Below, one piece after another: positions 1-12,060 of a stretch of DNA of 64,000 nt. Every line of letters starts with the position of its first letter. Positions within the stretch are counted from its first letter, which is position 1. Made by a program: the position numbers and the translations under genes. Source of the DNA: Sipunculus nudus (Eukaryota; Annelida; Sipuncula; Golfingiida; Sipunculidae); NCBI GenBank assembly GCA_026874595.1, contig CM049317.1, positions 58,456,118-58,520,117 of the forward strand. Reading direction: 5' to 3'. The notes beneath the pieces are model-generated. The model did not search any database. It was not told the origin of the DNA and saw only the letters and a list, made by a program, of their open reading frames with translations.

Positions 1-30
1 TTGGAAATTATTATTATCTTTATAACTTAA

Positions 31-45
31 TCTCTATCTCCCTCT

Positions 46-80
<35 letters not shown>
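31..80. repeat. (CT)n microsatellite
   Basis: Imperfect CT/CCT run that becomes a pure CT dinucleotide tract. Simple sequence with no coding content. Confidence 0.95.
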
Positions 81-81
<1 letters not shown>

Positions 82-602
82 TCGCATTGTCTAAAACATG
101 TTGCTATATGTGTGACGTCACACATTTGTTGTATTGTTTATGACATTTTTTGGTCTTTTTTTTATCTTGGTATAGTAACTTGGTGCCGCCGTTTGTTGTT
201 TTTTCTGCGTACCACTTTCCCGACAAAGGTTACATGATTCTATTTAAATGAAATTTTATTAGAGTTCACTGTTATTTGCCTCACCATGCATGCATTATAG
301 TGTGTTTCGTTTACCAATGCGACATTTTTTTCCCGGCAGAAGGTGAGAAATTTCCAAGATCTAGGAAATTTTTGGGGGTATGCAAGGTGTGACCTGTAAC
401 TGGAACTGCCCTTGCTCTAGAGAGCAGACCTGACCCGTGATGCTACCGGTCAGATTTTGTTCTAATACCCTATATAAATAAAACGATACATAAGTCATAT
501 ATAACACACATCAGCGGCTCATCAAGGTTCAATTCAAAGAAGAAAATGCATTCGTCGAGGCCCTATTTCCCCCATACCAACCTTCACATTAATATAGTTA
601 AG

Positions 603-605
<3 letters not shown>
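81..605. other. Intergenic, no gene; contains a palindromic CRE word
   Basis: No credible open frame. A perfect cAMP-response-element palindrome TGACGTCA sits at 113-120 inside a longer palindrome (TGTGACGTCACA, 111-122). This is a word match only. The rest is mixed AT-rich sequence with nothing else recognisable. Confidence 0.6.

Positions 606-665
<60 letters not shown>
606..665. repeat. (TA)n microsatellite
   Basis: About 60 bp of pure TA dinucleotide, running into a short GATA run. It is the first of more than 20 similar tracts, all left of 37,020. Confidence 0.98.
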
Positions 666-667
<2 letters not shown>

Positions 668-1615
668 TAGATATAGTCTATAATCTCGAAAGCTATCATT
701 GATATAGCTCTCATGGTGGTTATCCTCTCTTACGACTACTACACTGGAAATAAGGTTGCCATGATAACCGTCGCATGCTTAACTTTCACCTATGGAGCAT
801 TTAGAGTAAATAAGAAATCCCCTGCCATTTTATGTTTAAATTTAATTAAGGCTGACTGCATATTTTCATGGTTTATATTACGTCGTATAACCTCACTTAT
901 ATATATATATATATGGTCTGGCGACCGTATACGAAAAAAATACTGTATTTGCAAGCATTAGGCAAATGGAATAACGAATATAACAGGGGAGTGGGGTGGG
1001 TGAGGAGTGTTCCCTGGACCCTCCACCTATTTCTTAACTTTCATGTGCACTTGCTTTGCGGGCGTTTGAAAATATGAGTTATTATTTAAATAAAAGAAAA
1101 TACGTTTAAAAAAATGCAGATGTTTATAATGTTTGTAGTAGTTTATTATATTTTTTTACACAGAGACTTCTCCACCTTTTATAACAATATGTATGGAAAC
1201 TGCTATATATGTTAAGCATATAAAGTGTACGGACAGTTCTTCCATGGGATGCCCGTTTTTTTTAACTGAAAACAAATAGTCTGAAGAACAAGGTTTCATT
1301 TTAAGATATATGCTATTTATAGACACTAGGACAATTCAGGTCGCATAAATTTTTTTTCTTCAATTTCAATTTATTTCAAAATTTTCAGGATATTATCAAA
1401 TCCAATTAAATGAATTGTTAATAATTCAAATTTAGTTCGAGGCATGATCAGGCATCAGTATATGTTTTTGGCCAAAGATGCAAAGATAAACTAAGATTCT
1501 ATAATATGAGAAATCAAGAGGAAAGAAATAACAACAATTATAAGTCAAATAAACAAAAAGAACTAGCTTTTTGAGGGGCCAGTCTGATAATATAGGGGTT
1601 TAGGAGGAAATCTAT
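666..1615. other. Intergenic AT-rich, no gene seen
   Basis: Only short open frames with no domain or coding character; a short (TA)n lies at about 900-914. Nothing else recognisable. Confidence 0.6.
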
Positions 1616-1880
1616 CTCAAATTGACTTTACCCGATTCCAATTTATCCCTCGGTTAACCGATCCCAACTTATCCCCTGGTATGCGAATCCAACACTCCCC
1701 CCCCCCCCACCCCCCACCCCACCCCCACCGGTAAACCGATTGATGCATCCCAAGTATACCCGGTTCCAATTTATCCCCGATTTACCCATTCCATTTGATG
1801 CCCCGGTTAACCGATTCCAATTTATTCCGAGGTTAACCGGTTCCAATTTTCCAATTATCCATTTCAGGTTATCGGCCGGT
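1616..1880. repeat. Degenerate ~25-bp minisatellite with palindromic CGGTTAACCG core
   Basis: Repeats of a roughly 25-bp unit built on CGGTTAACCG followed by ATTCCAATTTATCCC, diverged between copies and interrupted by a C-rich run at 1,697-1,727. The minus-strand open frame here (repeated G-I-N-W-N-R) only reflects the repeat, so I do not call it a gene. Confidence 0.75.
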
Positions 1881-1979
1881 AATCTGAATGGGAGTCTAAA
1901 ATCGCTTCACCGGGATTATTGGTCGGCATGTTTAAGTTCGGATTTCATTATTCGTATATAATTATATACATAACACATT

Positions 1980-3130
1980 TACGAGGACTCGTTTCTAGTG
2001 CTGAAAGAGTACTCGAGTACTCGTTTGAACCAACTCTAACTCGAGTACTCGGGCTCGGGTACTCTTACAGGGCTGCATGTATTAAACGTTTAAGCAATTA
2101 ATCATGTTGTTATAAATTATGTCCGTCTGTCTATTTTTTTTCTGCCCGATGCTTGTATATGCAATCAAATGTTATAGCACCCCTTCATAAATCTGACATT
2201 GTTTAATTAAAAACCGTTAATTGTGATTCCTTATATTCTAAAATCCCATACGCTATATACAAGAAAATGTTCATTCCCCTTTTCTCCATGGTATACACTC
2301 TATAAATGTAGGACTCGAGTCCGGACTTTTTTTTTTATTTTTTGGTGGAGGTAACCGCCTCCATTTTTAATGCTGAAGTATGTAGATCTGCAGAGTTTCC
2401 ATTGCTGGGTCATAACACCGAGGAACCCCCCAAAGACGCACTCGTATGTGAGTGATACACGGCTGTGGGGCACAGCCTTCCCATTAAGCCTGCAGAGCGC
2501 TCACCCTGGGTGGGGCCGACCGTGAAAAATCTCACCGCCTCGGCTGAGATTCGAACCCACGATCTCCCGGCTTTGAGTCCCGCGCTCTACCCCTGAGCCA
2601 CAGAAGCCGGTCAGAGTCCGGACTTTGACTCGAGTTCGGAGGCGAGTCCTCTTTATCAGGAACTCGGACTTGGACTCGATTGTCCTGGACTCGGACATGT
2701 ACTCTCACCCGGGGATCACGCAGGACTCGAGAAAACCAAAGTCATCTTGAGTCCATGGAGTAGAAAAATGAAGATATATAGGATAGGAAATACCCTACAA
2801 AGACTAAGATGTTTACAATCAAATAACATGATGGTTCAAACACAATCAGACTGGCCCATAACATATAAAAAGGACAATCCTCTATCTATATGTATAATTA
2901 AACATTAAAGTAAAAAAGCAAACATGGGCTATCAAGAAAATACACTATTACATCATATTTCCATTTTTAATTTTTTTTTAATGTTTTTGTTATGGACTGA
3001 CACTTGAACACGGTTACGAAAAGACTCGGATTTGCAGGAGCTGGGCTTGAACTCAAACCTAAAGGACTCGGTCTTGGACTTTGACTCGAAGAGCCTGGGC
3101 TCGAACTCGGAATCCGGGATCAGAACTGAG
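1980..3130. repeat. Dispersed ACTCGAG / GACTCGGACT low-complexity repeats
   Basis: Irregular repetition of GACTCG, ACTCGAGT and GGACTTGGACTCG words at 1,985-2,065, 2,310-2,330, 2,613-2,750 and 3,015-3,130. A diluted form occurs at 5,690-5,755. It looks like a decayed minisatellite. The SINE at 2,330-2,613 inserted into it, splitting one repeat block. Confidence 0.7.
2330..2613 (-). mobile_element. tRNA-derived SINE with 13-bp target-site duplication
   Basis: On the minus strand the element begins with a tRNA-like head. The pol III A box (TGGCTCAGGGGTAGAGCGC) lies at 2,582-2,600 and the B box (GGGTTCGAATC) at 2,548-2,558. A body of about 200 bp follows, then an A-rich tail seen on the plus strand as a T run from 2,330. 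A perfect 13-bp direct repeat (GAGTCCGGACTTT) flanks it at 2,317-2,329 and 2,614-2,626, which is the expected target-site duplication of LINE-mobilised retroposition. It encodes no protein. The intact boxes and perfect duplication suggest a fairly recent insertion. I do not assign a named SINE family. Confidence 0.9.
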
Positions 3131-3520
3131 AAATATAATTATCGATTTTTTTGTCTATTTTCACCCCATTTAAGCCCCGAAATCTCCTGTGTGCCTTTCC
3201 GTGGAAAAAGAATTGATGAAAATGTGATATTGTTTGACTAATTACAACAGAAAAAAAAACTCTGTATCGAATGTATTTTGATATAACAAACGAATTCAAG
3301 CTTTCTTTAAAAAAGGCTTGTCCCCTCTTTGTCATAAGGATTTGGTTGGGACGGGTGCTGACAGATGATATTCTGACCGAAGTTCCTTATTTTTCTGGGG
3401 GATGTCATTTTCCAGTAGCAAGGTTGTTTTTGTTATTTATTTTCTCTACAACGCAAAACCGATGTTTGAGTACAGTTTGTGTCTCCAGCCATGGACAACG
3501 ACGGTACAAGGATAAAATAC
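3131..3520. other. Intergenic, no gene seen
   Basis: AT-rich sequence with short overlapping open frames on both strands that show no domain. One of them runs into the SINE at 3,521. Confidence 0.55.
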
Positions 3521-3735
3521 TGTGGCCTGGACAGTTGAGTGGTAAAACGCTCGACGCTCTACGCTGCCGACCTGGGTTCGATACCCGGCGTGGTTATGAG
3601 AGTTGGTTGTATTGTCCGTTCCAAAGGTCGTTGGTTTCTCCGGGTCCTTCACCCCTACAGATTACCGAATGTCAACATCTGAGCCATATAGGGGGTGATT
3701 CGCTTTAGTTTGTATAGATGGTTGTACAATCCACG
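3521..3735 (+). mobile_element. tRNA-derived SINE, plus strand
   Basis: A tRNA-like head carries an A box (GTTGAGTGGTAAAACGC, about 3,534-3,550) and a strong B box (GGGTTCGATACCC, 3,574-3,586). A body of about 150 bp with no open frame and an A/T-rich tail follow. An 8-bp direct repeat TAAAATAC at 3,513-3,520 and 3,736-3,743 is a plausible target-site duplication. The head differs from that of the 2.3-kb SINE, so this is a separate family. Confidence 0.78.
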
Positions 3736-3929
3736 TAAAATACAAATATAAATTCTACATATATATTCTAAGTATAAAATATAACATGAGTCAAATATCG
3801 GAAAAGCGTATCTATTTGTGTCTGTTTTCGATCATTACACTGATCACTTTTCTTAAAAAAGGCCACTCTTTATTTAGGTGTGGGATTATAGTCTGATATC
3901 ACTGACGATGTCAGTCTCATCCTACTTCA

Positions 3930-4225
3930 TACTTTGACTTTCTGGTCTTTCGGTCCTGTTCATTCTCGTATAGCTTTTCACAGCTCCTTGAGGATAACCC
4001 AAGCAGCCTTAACAGGCGCTATATAGAAGGTTATTCCTTCTGCGTTTGCGTGCCGCCCATGACCAGTACCCATTCACTCCTGGGTCGAGAGAGCGCACCG
4101 TTGTGGTAAAGACTTTGGTTAGGTGTCTCAACGTGCACGGATGGCTGTCTGAGCTGAACTCAAATTCACAACCTTGCATGCGGTCACAAGTCCAGCGTGC
4201 AATAAGTTAGGCCACCACGCTCCAC
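3930..4225 (-). mobile_element. Probable tRNA-derived SINE, minus strand, diverged
   Basis: Read on the minus strand, the 5' part resembles a decayed tRNA: an A-box-like stretch is complementary to 4,199-4,217 and a B-box-like GGTTGTGAATTTG is complementary to 4,161-4,173. The body contains GAATGGGTAC, a word close to one in the SINE at 48.1-48.3 kb (AAATGGGTAC). I could not find a clean target-site duplication, so the ends are approximate. Confidence 0.55.
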
Positions 4226-4229
4226 ATGT

Positions 4230-4494
4230 TCAATGGTCAGAGAAAATAACGCTTATAACTTTTTTTTCTTTACCATGCATTACTTTCCCCCTTTTTTCAG
4301 TAAAGGAGCTCTGTTTATACTATACTGTATTGTTACGGGACTAGAAATTGTCTTACAGGTCTTAATCCGTCGGAACATAAGAGCGGATTTTTGAGGTTCT
4401 ATATTTTTAGGATTCCCTCACTTTGCCGTTGATGCTATGGTGAAGTTCGGATCAGGGACCGTTCTGATATATATTTTTTAATAACTGTAGATTC

Positions 4495-4540
<46 letters not shown>

Positions 4541-4705
4541 ATACATATATATCAATACCTTCTTATATATCGGCATATATTATATAAAATCCAACGCCTC
4601 GACCCTATATGGGTTATACATTATATTTAAAAAAACTCTTACTGTTTCAAATGTTTAAGGTGTTCACGTCATCGTCCATATTTTTAAATTTGAAATTGCA
4701 AGTGT

Positions 4706-4748
<43 letters not shown>

Positions 4749-5969
4749 TGGATTTTATTTAGGTCGGTATACTCCGGAGAAAGCACACATGAATTCCAAC
4801 GATATATATGTGTTGATTCCTCCATGTATCATTTCACAAACACAAACACACAACCACAAAAAGAAATAAGGCGGAATCAAGGGGTAACTGAGTGTAACCC
4901 CCCCCCTATAGTTTCCTGTATTTCCATTAATTATCCAAAAAGTTTTTGGCATTGTGGACCTTCTCGGGTTTATGCCTCCCTCGATGTGAACGGTGAACGG
5001 TGAATATTTGCTGGATTCGCCCCCCAAAATATAGTCTTGAAATGCCAATCGACAGCGAAGGGTTTCGCTAAAACGTATTTAATATAGGATTTCCGGTATT
5101 TATATTTCTTTCGTACATCCAGAAACGAATATTCTGTTGTAGATGTATAAACTGAGGGATTTTTGTATTTTGACATTTCAAAATTTTTAAATAAAAAATA
5201 AAAAAAAAAACAGAAACTTAAAATATAAAACTTATGATACCATGACATATCTTTTGCAGACTTTTAATGAAAAAGTTTGTACAGTTTCTTCAAGCTTAGA
5301 ATAAGTTCTGGATTATGACTTCCTTTGGAAACTTTAGGGTTTTCAGGCGGCTTGGTTTTATTTAGATTTGTTTTCAATTTATCAGTTTATATTTATTTAT
5401 TTTTAGATGTAAAATGCTTTCAATTACAGACAGGTAAAGAAATGAAAATACGCATATAAGAGCATATAGATATGTTTACACCTCCACATATTGAAAGGGC
5501 ATGTTTTAAACCCCATATTTAAAGATATAATATATAAAATTAATAAAGCTGGGTAGAATCTTTACAAAATCAACAAGTATTTATATGTGGCATTGTATAG
5601 AATATTAATAGCTTAGATAATGTGCATGTCGAGTGATCCCATGCTAGAAAAAAAAGTTATTTTAGTAATATTGAGGGAATTTCATTCAAAGTCCTTACAG
5701 AGATTCCAGTCCAAGTCCACTTTCTTCGAGTAGGAATCATTTGGTAGTCTGAGTCCAAACCCTCTTAAAATTATTAACTTAAGAGCAAAACAAATGACTA
5801 ATTTGTGTATATTAGGTTTATCAGTATTGTTATTTCAGTATTATTGTTATTTCTTATAATATAAACAATACTCTTTTTCATAAATTTCCAATTTCTTTCC
5901 CCTCCACCTACATTTTATATGTAAATCCTAAAAGTATATAGTAGATTTATCCTCATCAGTGCGCTCATA

Positions 5970-5970
<1 letters not shown>
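4230..5970. other. Intergenic AT-rich with two (TA)n tracts
   Basis: (TA)n tracts lie at 4,496-4,538 and 4,709-4,745. The minus-strand open frames at 4,755-5,248 are low-complexity and unrecognised. A diluted GACTCG-type patch is at 5,690-5,755. No gene seen. Confidence 0.6.
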
Positions 5971-6042
<72 letters not shown>

Positions 6043-6115
6043 GCTGTAATGGCATATATATACACATATATATGTATACATATATATATATATATTCATA
6101 TATATATATATATAA
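5971..6115. repeat. (TA)n microsatellite with TA/CA satellite tail
   Basis: A pure TA tract runs from 5,971 to 6,038, followed by TATACA/TATATG mixtures to 6,115. The tyrosine/isoleucine-rich frames over it are artefacts. Confidence 0.97.
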
Positions 6116-6533
6116 AAAGGGTGATGTCGAGAGGATATAAGCACAGAGTATACACGTGGCAAATCGTCCATATATTCATACATTTGGACTCAACAACCTT
6201 TGACTACATGCGCCCCCTGCAGGCCTGCATGAGCTTTTCTCATATTTTTTTTTATCAGCACAGAATATTTAGATGATAAATGAGTTTTGAAAGCCTCCTT
6301 TATTTTCAGTCATTTTCTATTTCTGTAGTCATGAATGTTATAAACGTGCATAAGATTTAGGGATAATGTTTAGCTTTTATAGGGAACAGTCTTGACCAAC
6401 AGAAAGATTTCCTTATTTAATAGGATAGGCCTTTATTATTAAATAAGGGTATCCAAATTAAGAACTATTGTGATATCTTTTTGTCATTAACGTTGTCTTT
6501 GAAGATTCAAGATGTCATATAACAAAGGTATTA

Positions 6534-6578
<45 letters not shown>

Positions 6579-7290
6579 TACTATTATACTTCGGTAAAAT
6601 GTTTGTAACAGATCTCCACAAAAATGTAATGAAAAATGTTAAAAATATATGTTTTTACATAATATAAAAAAATAAAAAGTTGGAATTCTAACATACATGA
6701 AGTTAAGTATAACGGTTATAATAAAGGCTATTTGATTTCTTATTTATATATTGACTGTATGTTTTTTTGTCCAGAATAAGTGAATTAAGTATCCTTCGAT
6801 AAATCCTTGATTTCTTCATGTTATGATGTACACGGACCGTAAATACACTGTGAACATACCGTAAATACTCGAAGAACGGCATGCTAACAGACGAGCATGA
6901 CTTCGCTTTTTCACACACATTTATATCACCAGAGGAGATCCAAGACTGATTTGATGTAATTAAAGCAAAATTCGTTCTTTTCTAAAGAAACCCTAACGGC
7001 CGCCCCAGCGAGCCGTTGATATCTATTTTATACATCCTACATTGAAATGACAAAAAAGAAATGAATGGAATTTAAATAAATCTCAGACATCATCCACTCA
7101 TCTTCGCTATAAAATCTCCATAACCCGAGAGCGACATGTAACCATTAAAGATCTGTATCCCATTACAAGCTATGCATAATTAATGCCATAAAGGGAGATA
7201 TGGGGAACTTGTATGGAAAGTTTCATATCACCCAAATACAATGATTCTTAAGGATTATAAATATGACTTTATGGCATCGAGAGCTCCCAT
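6116..7290. other. Intergenic, no gene; (TA)n at 6,537-6,575
   Basis: AT-rich sequence with one pure TA tract (6,537-6,575). Short frames show no recognisable domain. Confidence 0.6.
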
Positions 7291-7296
7291 ATTTAA

Positions 7297-7653
7297 ATGT
7301 CCCGTGGAATCAGGTCCAAGTGTATATATTTTATGTCATGGCAATCATCAAAGAGACCCTTGGGACCTGGCGATTACGACATGCCGCAAGTTGGAGATTA
7401 CGACATGCCGCAACAAGTCCCGCAGGGGGAACAAACTCACCAAGTCGGATTGCTAATATACGTGAATAATTTAAAGTTCAGAAAAAGCGTGAACAAGACA
7501 ACAATAGGATTATCTAGCACTGCCAAAGACAGCCCATGCAAACTGGTCCTATGGGAATATTTTCCAGAAGAAATGCTGCTTAAAGTTGCCGATACAGACA
7601 GACGGAAATTCTTTGGTGTTGTCATGCAGGCCACGGGGGATTATCAAGAGTAG
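7297..7653 (+). CDS. Possible coding exon or short protein, unrecognised
   Basis: An open frame of 118 codons in a stretch with visibly more balanced base composition than its surroundings. It contains an in-frame duplication (GDYDMPQV then GDYDMPQQ, codons about 26-40). The C-terminal part mixes hydrophobic and charged residues like a folded domain (for example CKLVLWEYFPEEMLLKV) and ends at a TAG immediately followed by TAA. An in-frame stop lies just before the first ATG. I see no clear splice acceptor, so this could be the 3'-terminal exon of a host gene, a short independent gene or a chance open frame. I do not recognise a family. It is the best coding candidate in the left half of the window. 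Confidence 0.32.
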   Translation: MSRGIRSKCIYFMSWQSSKRPLGPGDYDMPQVGDYDMPQQVPQGEQTHQVGLLIYVNNLKFRKSVNKTTIGLSSTAKDSPCKLVLWEYFPEEMLLKVADTDRRKFFGVVMQATGDYQE

Positions 7654-9050
7654 TAATGATTGTCGAAAGAATATAAAGGAAAGTATCGAAGTGGGTAATT
7701 AAGCTCATCATTCAGATGATAGAGGTTAAGATTAAACGTTTTATAACACTTTGCTTTTAAAAGTTAAAAGATTTTACAGTTAAAAAAAGAAACAAGGGGA
7801 GGCAGTTTATACCTAAATGAAAAAAAAGGATATTTAATACTAAAAATATATAATCATTATAATTATTTTTAAGTTTATTCTGTATTGCTTTGCACCTCTG
7901 CCGTAGTAAGACAATTACCCTGAAAATGCAGAATTCTTCTCCCAAGGGACGTGTCTTGTCGTCTGTTAGTCAAATACCTGCTTCGTGACATTTCAAAAGT
8001 GAAAACAATGCAGCTGGTCCAAAACGCACAGAGCGCCATCTCTTGGCAGAAACACACATCGCAACTTTCTCCAAGTATGATAATCGTCATGTTGTGTTGT
8101 CAGGTATATATAAAATTATATCATCCTTATTATTAAGCGCTATATTCATTTAAAGTCTTAATTATTAACAATAGTATACTTTTTATGTTACTTGAATTTT
8201 AATTTTCTAATATGTAAATCGATTAACAAATAAATATCACTTTAAAAATAAAAATTCGCTTCGCATTTCACACTTTGATCGCCAAATTACAGATTCTTCA
8301 ACTGTAATACTTCAATATAAATTGATAAATCAATCATTCTTACTGCCTATTTTTCGCTGACTTTCTGTCATTAACCTGTAAGGACGTCCCATAGGGCATG
8401 GCTTAAATAAGGAGTCGCTCGTTATATAAGTAATATATTTAATCATCCATATAAAAAAATCAATACGGTAATTTTTGTCTCTAAATTTGTCTCTGTACAG
8501 AAAAAAATATACTTATTCATACTAACACAAATACTAGTATTATATATACCTGATAAGGTGTGCATGACATTAATTGTAGTTAAGTTTATCTATCTGTGCA
8601 ATACAGATATCCCATTGTTAAAAAGAACATTTGTATTATTATATTGTCATTGGGATAAAGACGACTTGTGGTTCGTTACATTATATTCTAAGTAACTGCA
8701 GGTTTGAAACTTCAGCGGTTGCTACAATGTTTCGAGCATTCATTTGATAATGACATATATACCATAATAATGAACTTTGCATTCTCTATAATTTTTAGCG
8801 TGTCCCAGTCTGTATTATCATTTAAAAGGTATAACGTCTTTTATTATTTTCTCTCAAACTAATGAAGCTTATTATAAACTCGGACTATGTTACGTGTGTT
8901 TTCCGTATATAGTATATACAACACGGAGATCGTATACACGGAGATGCGCGCTAACTTTTCAACGAATATATTTAGCGGATGGAAATGCCAACTGTTGTAA
9001 AAAGGATAACCTCATTGCTAATATATGTTTTATAATAAACAGGTTAATAT
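7654..9050. other. Intergenic AT-rich, no gene seen
   Basis: No supported feature. The short plus-strand frame at 7,951-8,136 includes the word MQLVQNAQSA, which faintly resembles a CR1/L2 LINE motif but is too short to call. Confidence 0.55.
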
Positions 9051-9470
9051 GTAATGTAAAAACACGAACCTGTTCACGGTTTACATGTGCAGGAGACCAA
9101 AAGCCAACCCAGGAGCCGATGTTCCTAACAAACACTTGCGTTTTTGACAATCTCTGCCCGTTTTAACCTTCTGACAAAAGCTGCTATTGTAAAATAACTT
9201 AAGTAATACGGGTGCCATTGCTGAGAAAGTTTCATGTGGTCATTAAAGACGTGAGCTTGGAGTAAGCTGAAAGGCATACAAACAGTGTGTGTTTGTTGAG
9301 GTTCTTCCCTCCGCGTTTGATCTAGCCAGGTTTATGTTGGTTTTATTTCTACAATTCTCTGACAAGTCCTGTAGAGATGTAGGCCGCCTCCTGCTCTAGG
9401 CTGTAACATACACACACATATAGACGCCGCCGCAAATACAGGCTCCACTGTTCTCTTGCCCACGGAATTT
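9050..9470. other. GC-richer complex island, candidate conserved noncoding element
   Basis: About 400 bp of non-repetitive, more GC-rich sequence set in AT-rich DNA, with no coding frame of note. The compositional contrast suggests constraint or recent origin. The sequence alone cannot prove regulatory function. Confidence 0.3.
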
Positions 9471-10429
9471 TTAACATTTCATTGTTTCCATGTAACTGAA
9501 GATATATAACCTATTTTGCGAAAAGCGCAACATCCTGCGGCCGAAAGGGGTATAAATATCTATGGAGGAATTTGTTTTCCAATAATAAATTCTAATATGT
9601 CAAATGCTTTTACCTGAAATTTTCGAAATATTCCGTTCTGATCTGTTATTGTAAAATATAACCGAGGAATTTAATTGGTAATTCAGGTTTGCAGCAAACC
9701 ATGTGTGTAGAATATAACTAATCTGGAAAGCACATTAATATGTTTAACATGCCTACTTTGTATATTGAAAATTTCTGTCAAGTATAAAGGTTTACATTGT
9801 AAATGCATAAGCTAAATAAAAATTTGTCTTACCGTATATATTCTAACTCTGTAGTTGTTTATGTATAGAATATATAAAATATACAATATATAGGTTAGTA
9901 AAATAGTTTTGTTAAAAGAGTTTCGTTTTAATTATTTTTCCCGTACAAATGTAAATTATAATATGATTCATTATATCAAATTACATTTTTAATCTGTTTA
10001 TTTGATCTTTCAGTGAGACTCTTTTGAAAAGATTTCTTTTTTTTTCGTTTTTATGTATAATAATATTCATTGATTTACTGATTTACTGATATATACCATT
10101 GTTCCATTTTTAAAAAATTGACATTAAGAAATATTATATCAGAAATAAAAAAAATCGAAAAGAATTCTAATTTATAATTAAATCTTTACTTTCAGATTTA
10201 TCAGTTTATTTTTCATCATATTTTACATGATTCGTTCCCCCTCCCCCCCCCCCTCTCTCTATCTATCTATCTATATATCTATCTATATATGTATGCAGGT
10301 TATAACAGAAAGAGTAACTCCTTTTAGACAAACTTGTTTATTAACACACTTTCTATATACAAAGGGTCTCACTCTCTTTACCTACACTTAGACTACAGAC
10401 TTACACGGCCATATGCCATTAAATATATA

Positions 10430-10432
<3 letters not shown>
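9471..10432. other. Intergenic AT-rich, no gene seen
   Basis: AT-rich sequence; a C-rich/CT run lies at 10,237-10,290. Nothing else recognisable. Confidence 0.6.

Positions 10433-10482
<50 letters not shown>
10433..10482. repeat. (TA)n microsatellite
   Basis: Pure TA tract; the overlapping Y/I-rich frame is an artefact. Confidence 0.97.
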
Positions 10483-10484
<2 letters not shown>

Positions 10485-10589
10485 ACAAAGTTAAATCAAT
10501 AATGAGAGTTATGTCATAGAAATACACGCAAAATGCATGAAGCACATTAATGTTAAATATATGAAGTATTCGTGAACACGAGATGACAC

Positions 10590-10720
10590 TTCATAAAGAA
10601 ACCTTGGTGTCTCAAGCCGCATGTCCCCCGTCAGATTCTGTAAAGACGTTCACGTCACGTGACTGTCGTACATCGTCACCATGACGACCCCCTGGTGTTT
10701 CCCCTCACATTAAAGCTGAT
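10590..10720. other. Small GC-richer island
   Basis: Non-repetitive block between microsatellites, including a palindromic CACGTG-type word within TTCACGTCACGTGAC (10,650-10,664). Candidate regulatory sequence on word evidence only. Confidence 0.25.
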
Positions 10721-10814
10721 GACTTCTTTTTTTATGGTGAGAACCACATCAATGGAAATGAAATTAATTTAATGTATACTAATTATTGGGGATTTGGCTG
10801 GATCTGACAATGAT

Positions 10815-10983
<169 letters not shown>

Positions 10984-11047
10984 AAAAGCGTCTATGTGTG
11001 TGTATCGTACTTGTATACATTTTCATGTTTTAATACATGCACGTACA

Positions 11048-11051
<4 letters not shown>

Positions 11052-11101
<50 letters not shown>
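11052..11101. repeat. (TA)n microsatellite
   Basis: Pure TA tract. Confidence 0.97.
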
Positions 11102-11102
<1 letters not shown>

Positions 11103-11479
11103 CTTAATCACACTCGGTTGAGTCCTTTTCAATTCTTAAAAAATTAAGATTTTTATATATACATGTATATATATATATATTATAGGTATCAAAGGATTGT
11201 GTTTTAGATTTAACTGACAATGAATGTTATATATTTGTATAAATGTTACTATAATACACCCAAGAAGCTTTCAAAAAACTTTTTTTTTATAAAAAAAAAC
11301 ATTTAATACGTTTTGATATGCCTTAATTCTGATTAAATGAATCATTCAACACAAACAAGAGAATTTTAATGTATATATGTACATGCACAAGCCACAGGGA
11401 TTTTAAGATAAGTTGCATGGTTATACAATTGGTTGTAAATTAATTAAAGTGGAAGGGAAAAATTAAAGGCATCACGTTG
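11102..11479. other. Intergenic AT-rich, no gene seen
   Basis: AT-rich filler with a short TA run at 11,166-11,180. Confidence 0.55.
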
Positions 11480-11650
11480 TGAAAGAGAAAGAAGACAAAG
11501 CGATAAGGTAATTACGTCATCCATTTCGCCGGCAGTGATTCTGTTTCCATGGTAACGTGACCGTTATAACCTGGGTCGTTAATGGACATTAAACGCTGCT
11601 CGCGTCCGTCCCTCTTGATTGAGCCGCCAAACATGTCTCTGTTTTTCTAG
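11480..11650. promoter_or_regulatory. Candidate regulatory island with an RFX X-box-like palindrome
   Basis: A GC-richer, non-repetitive block carries GTTTCCATGGTAAC at 11,543-11,556. This is close to the palindromic X-box bound by RFX transcription factors (GTNRCC-N-GYAAC class), known for ciliary and neuronal genes. A TAATTACGTCA word lies just upstream (11,509-11,519). Motif and composition are visible; enhancer or promoter activity is inferred. Confidence 0.35.
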
Positions 11651-11786
11651 ACGACTTTAACAAACACAATATGTTATTGTATTAAATTTGTAACTCATAT
11701 TTGAAATTTGGTATTCGAATTAGGACATACTTTATATATTTGTAAATTCTACCTAAATCAGGTATATCCTTACGTTCACATGCATG

Positions 11787-11803
11787 CCCCCCCCCCCCCC
11801 CCC
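11787..11803. repeat. Poly(C)17 tract
   Basis: Homopolymer of 17 C. A second run of 14 C lies at 11,927-11,940. Such tracts could form G-quadruplex or i-motif structures. Confidence 0.95.
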
Positions 11804-12017
11804 AGAAGCCGTAACTGTTTTTATTTTAGAGTTTCAACCTACAATATTTAGGATTATTCACTCCTTTTCCTATAATCAGATGACCTGTTAAAGGTTTTCT
11901 CATTTTTCTTCCATTGTAACCTTACGCCCCCCCCCCCCCCTTTCAAAATTCTAGGCCCGCCCCTCCTGCTTATGATTTAAAGGATGTGATATAAAGGAAT
12001 TCAGGTGAACCATAAAG

Positions 12018-12060
12018 ATTTAAAATTAAATCATCATGGTTTAAAATTAAACCATCATGG
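12018..12060. repeat. Two tandem copies of a short palindromic unit
   Basis: Two adjacent 16-bp palindromes, GATTTAAAATTAAATC (12,018-12,033) and GGTTTAAAATTAAACC (12,038-12,053), each followed by ATCATGG. This is a small tandem duplication of a self-complementary unit. Confidence 0.8.

Noticed and set aside
7951-8136. MQLVQNAQSA peptide resembling a CR1/L2 LINE motif
   Set aside because: Only about ten residues match and no neighbouring LINE motif is present.
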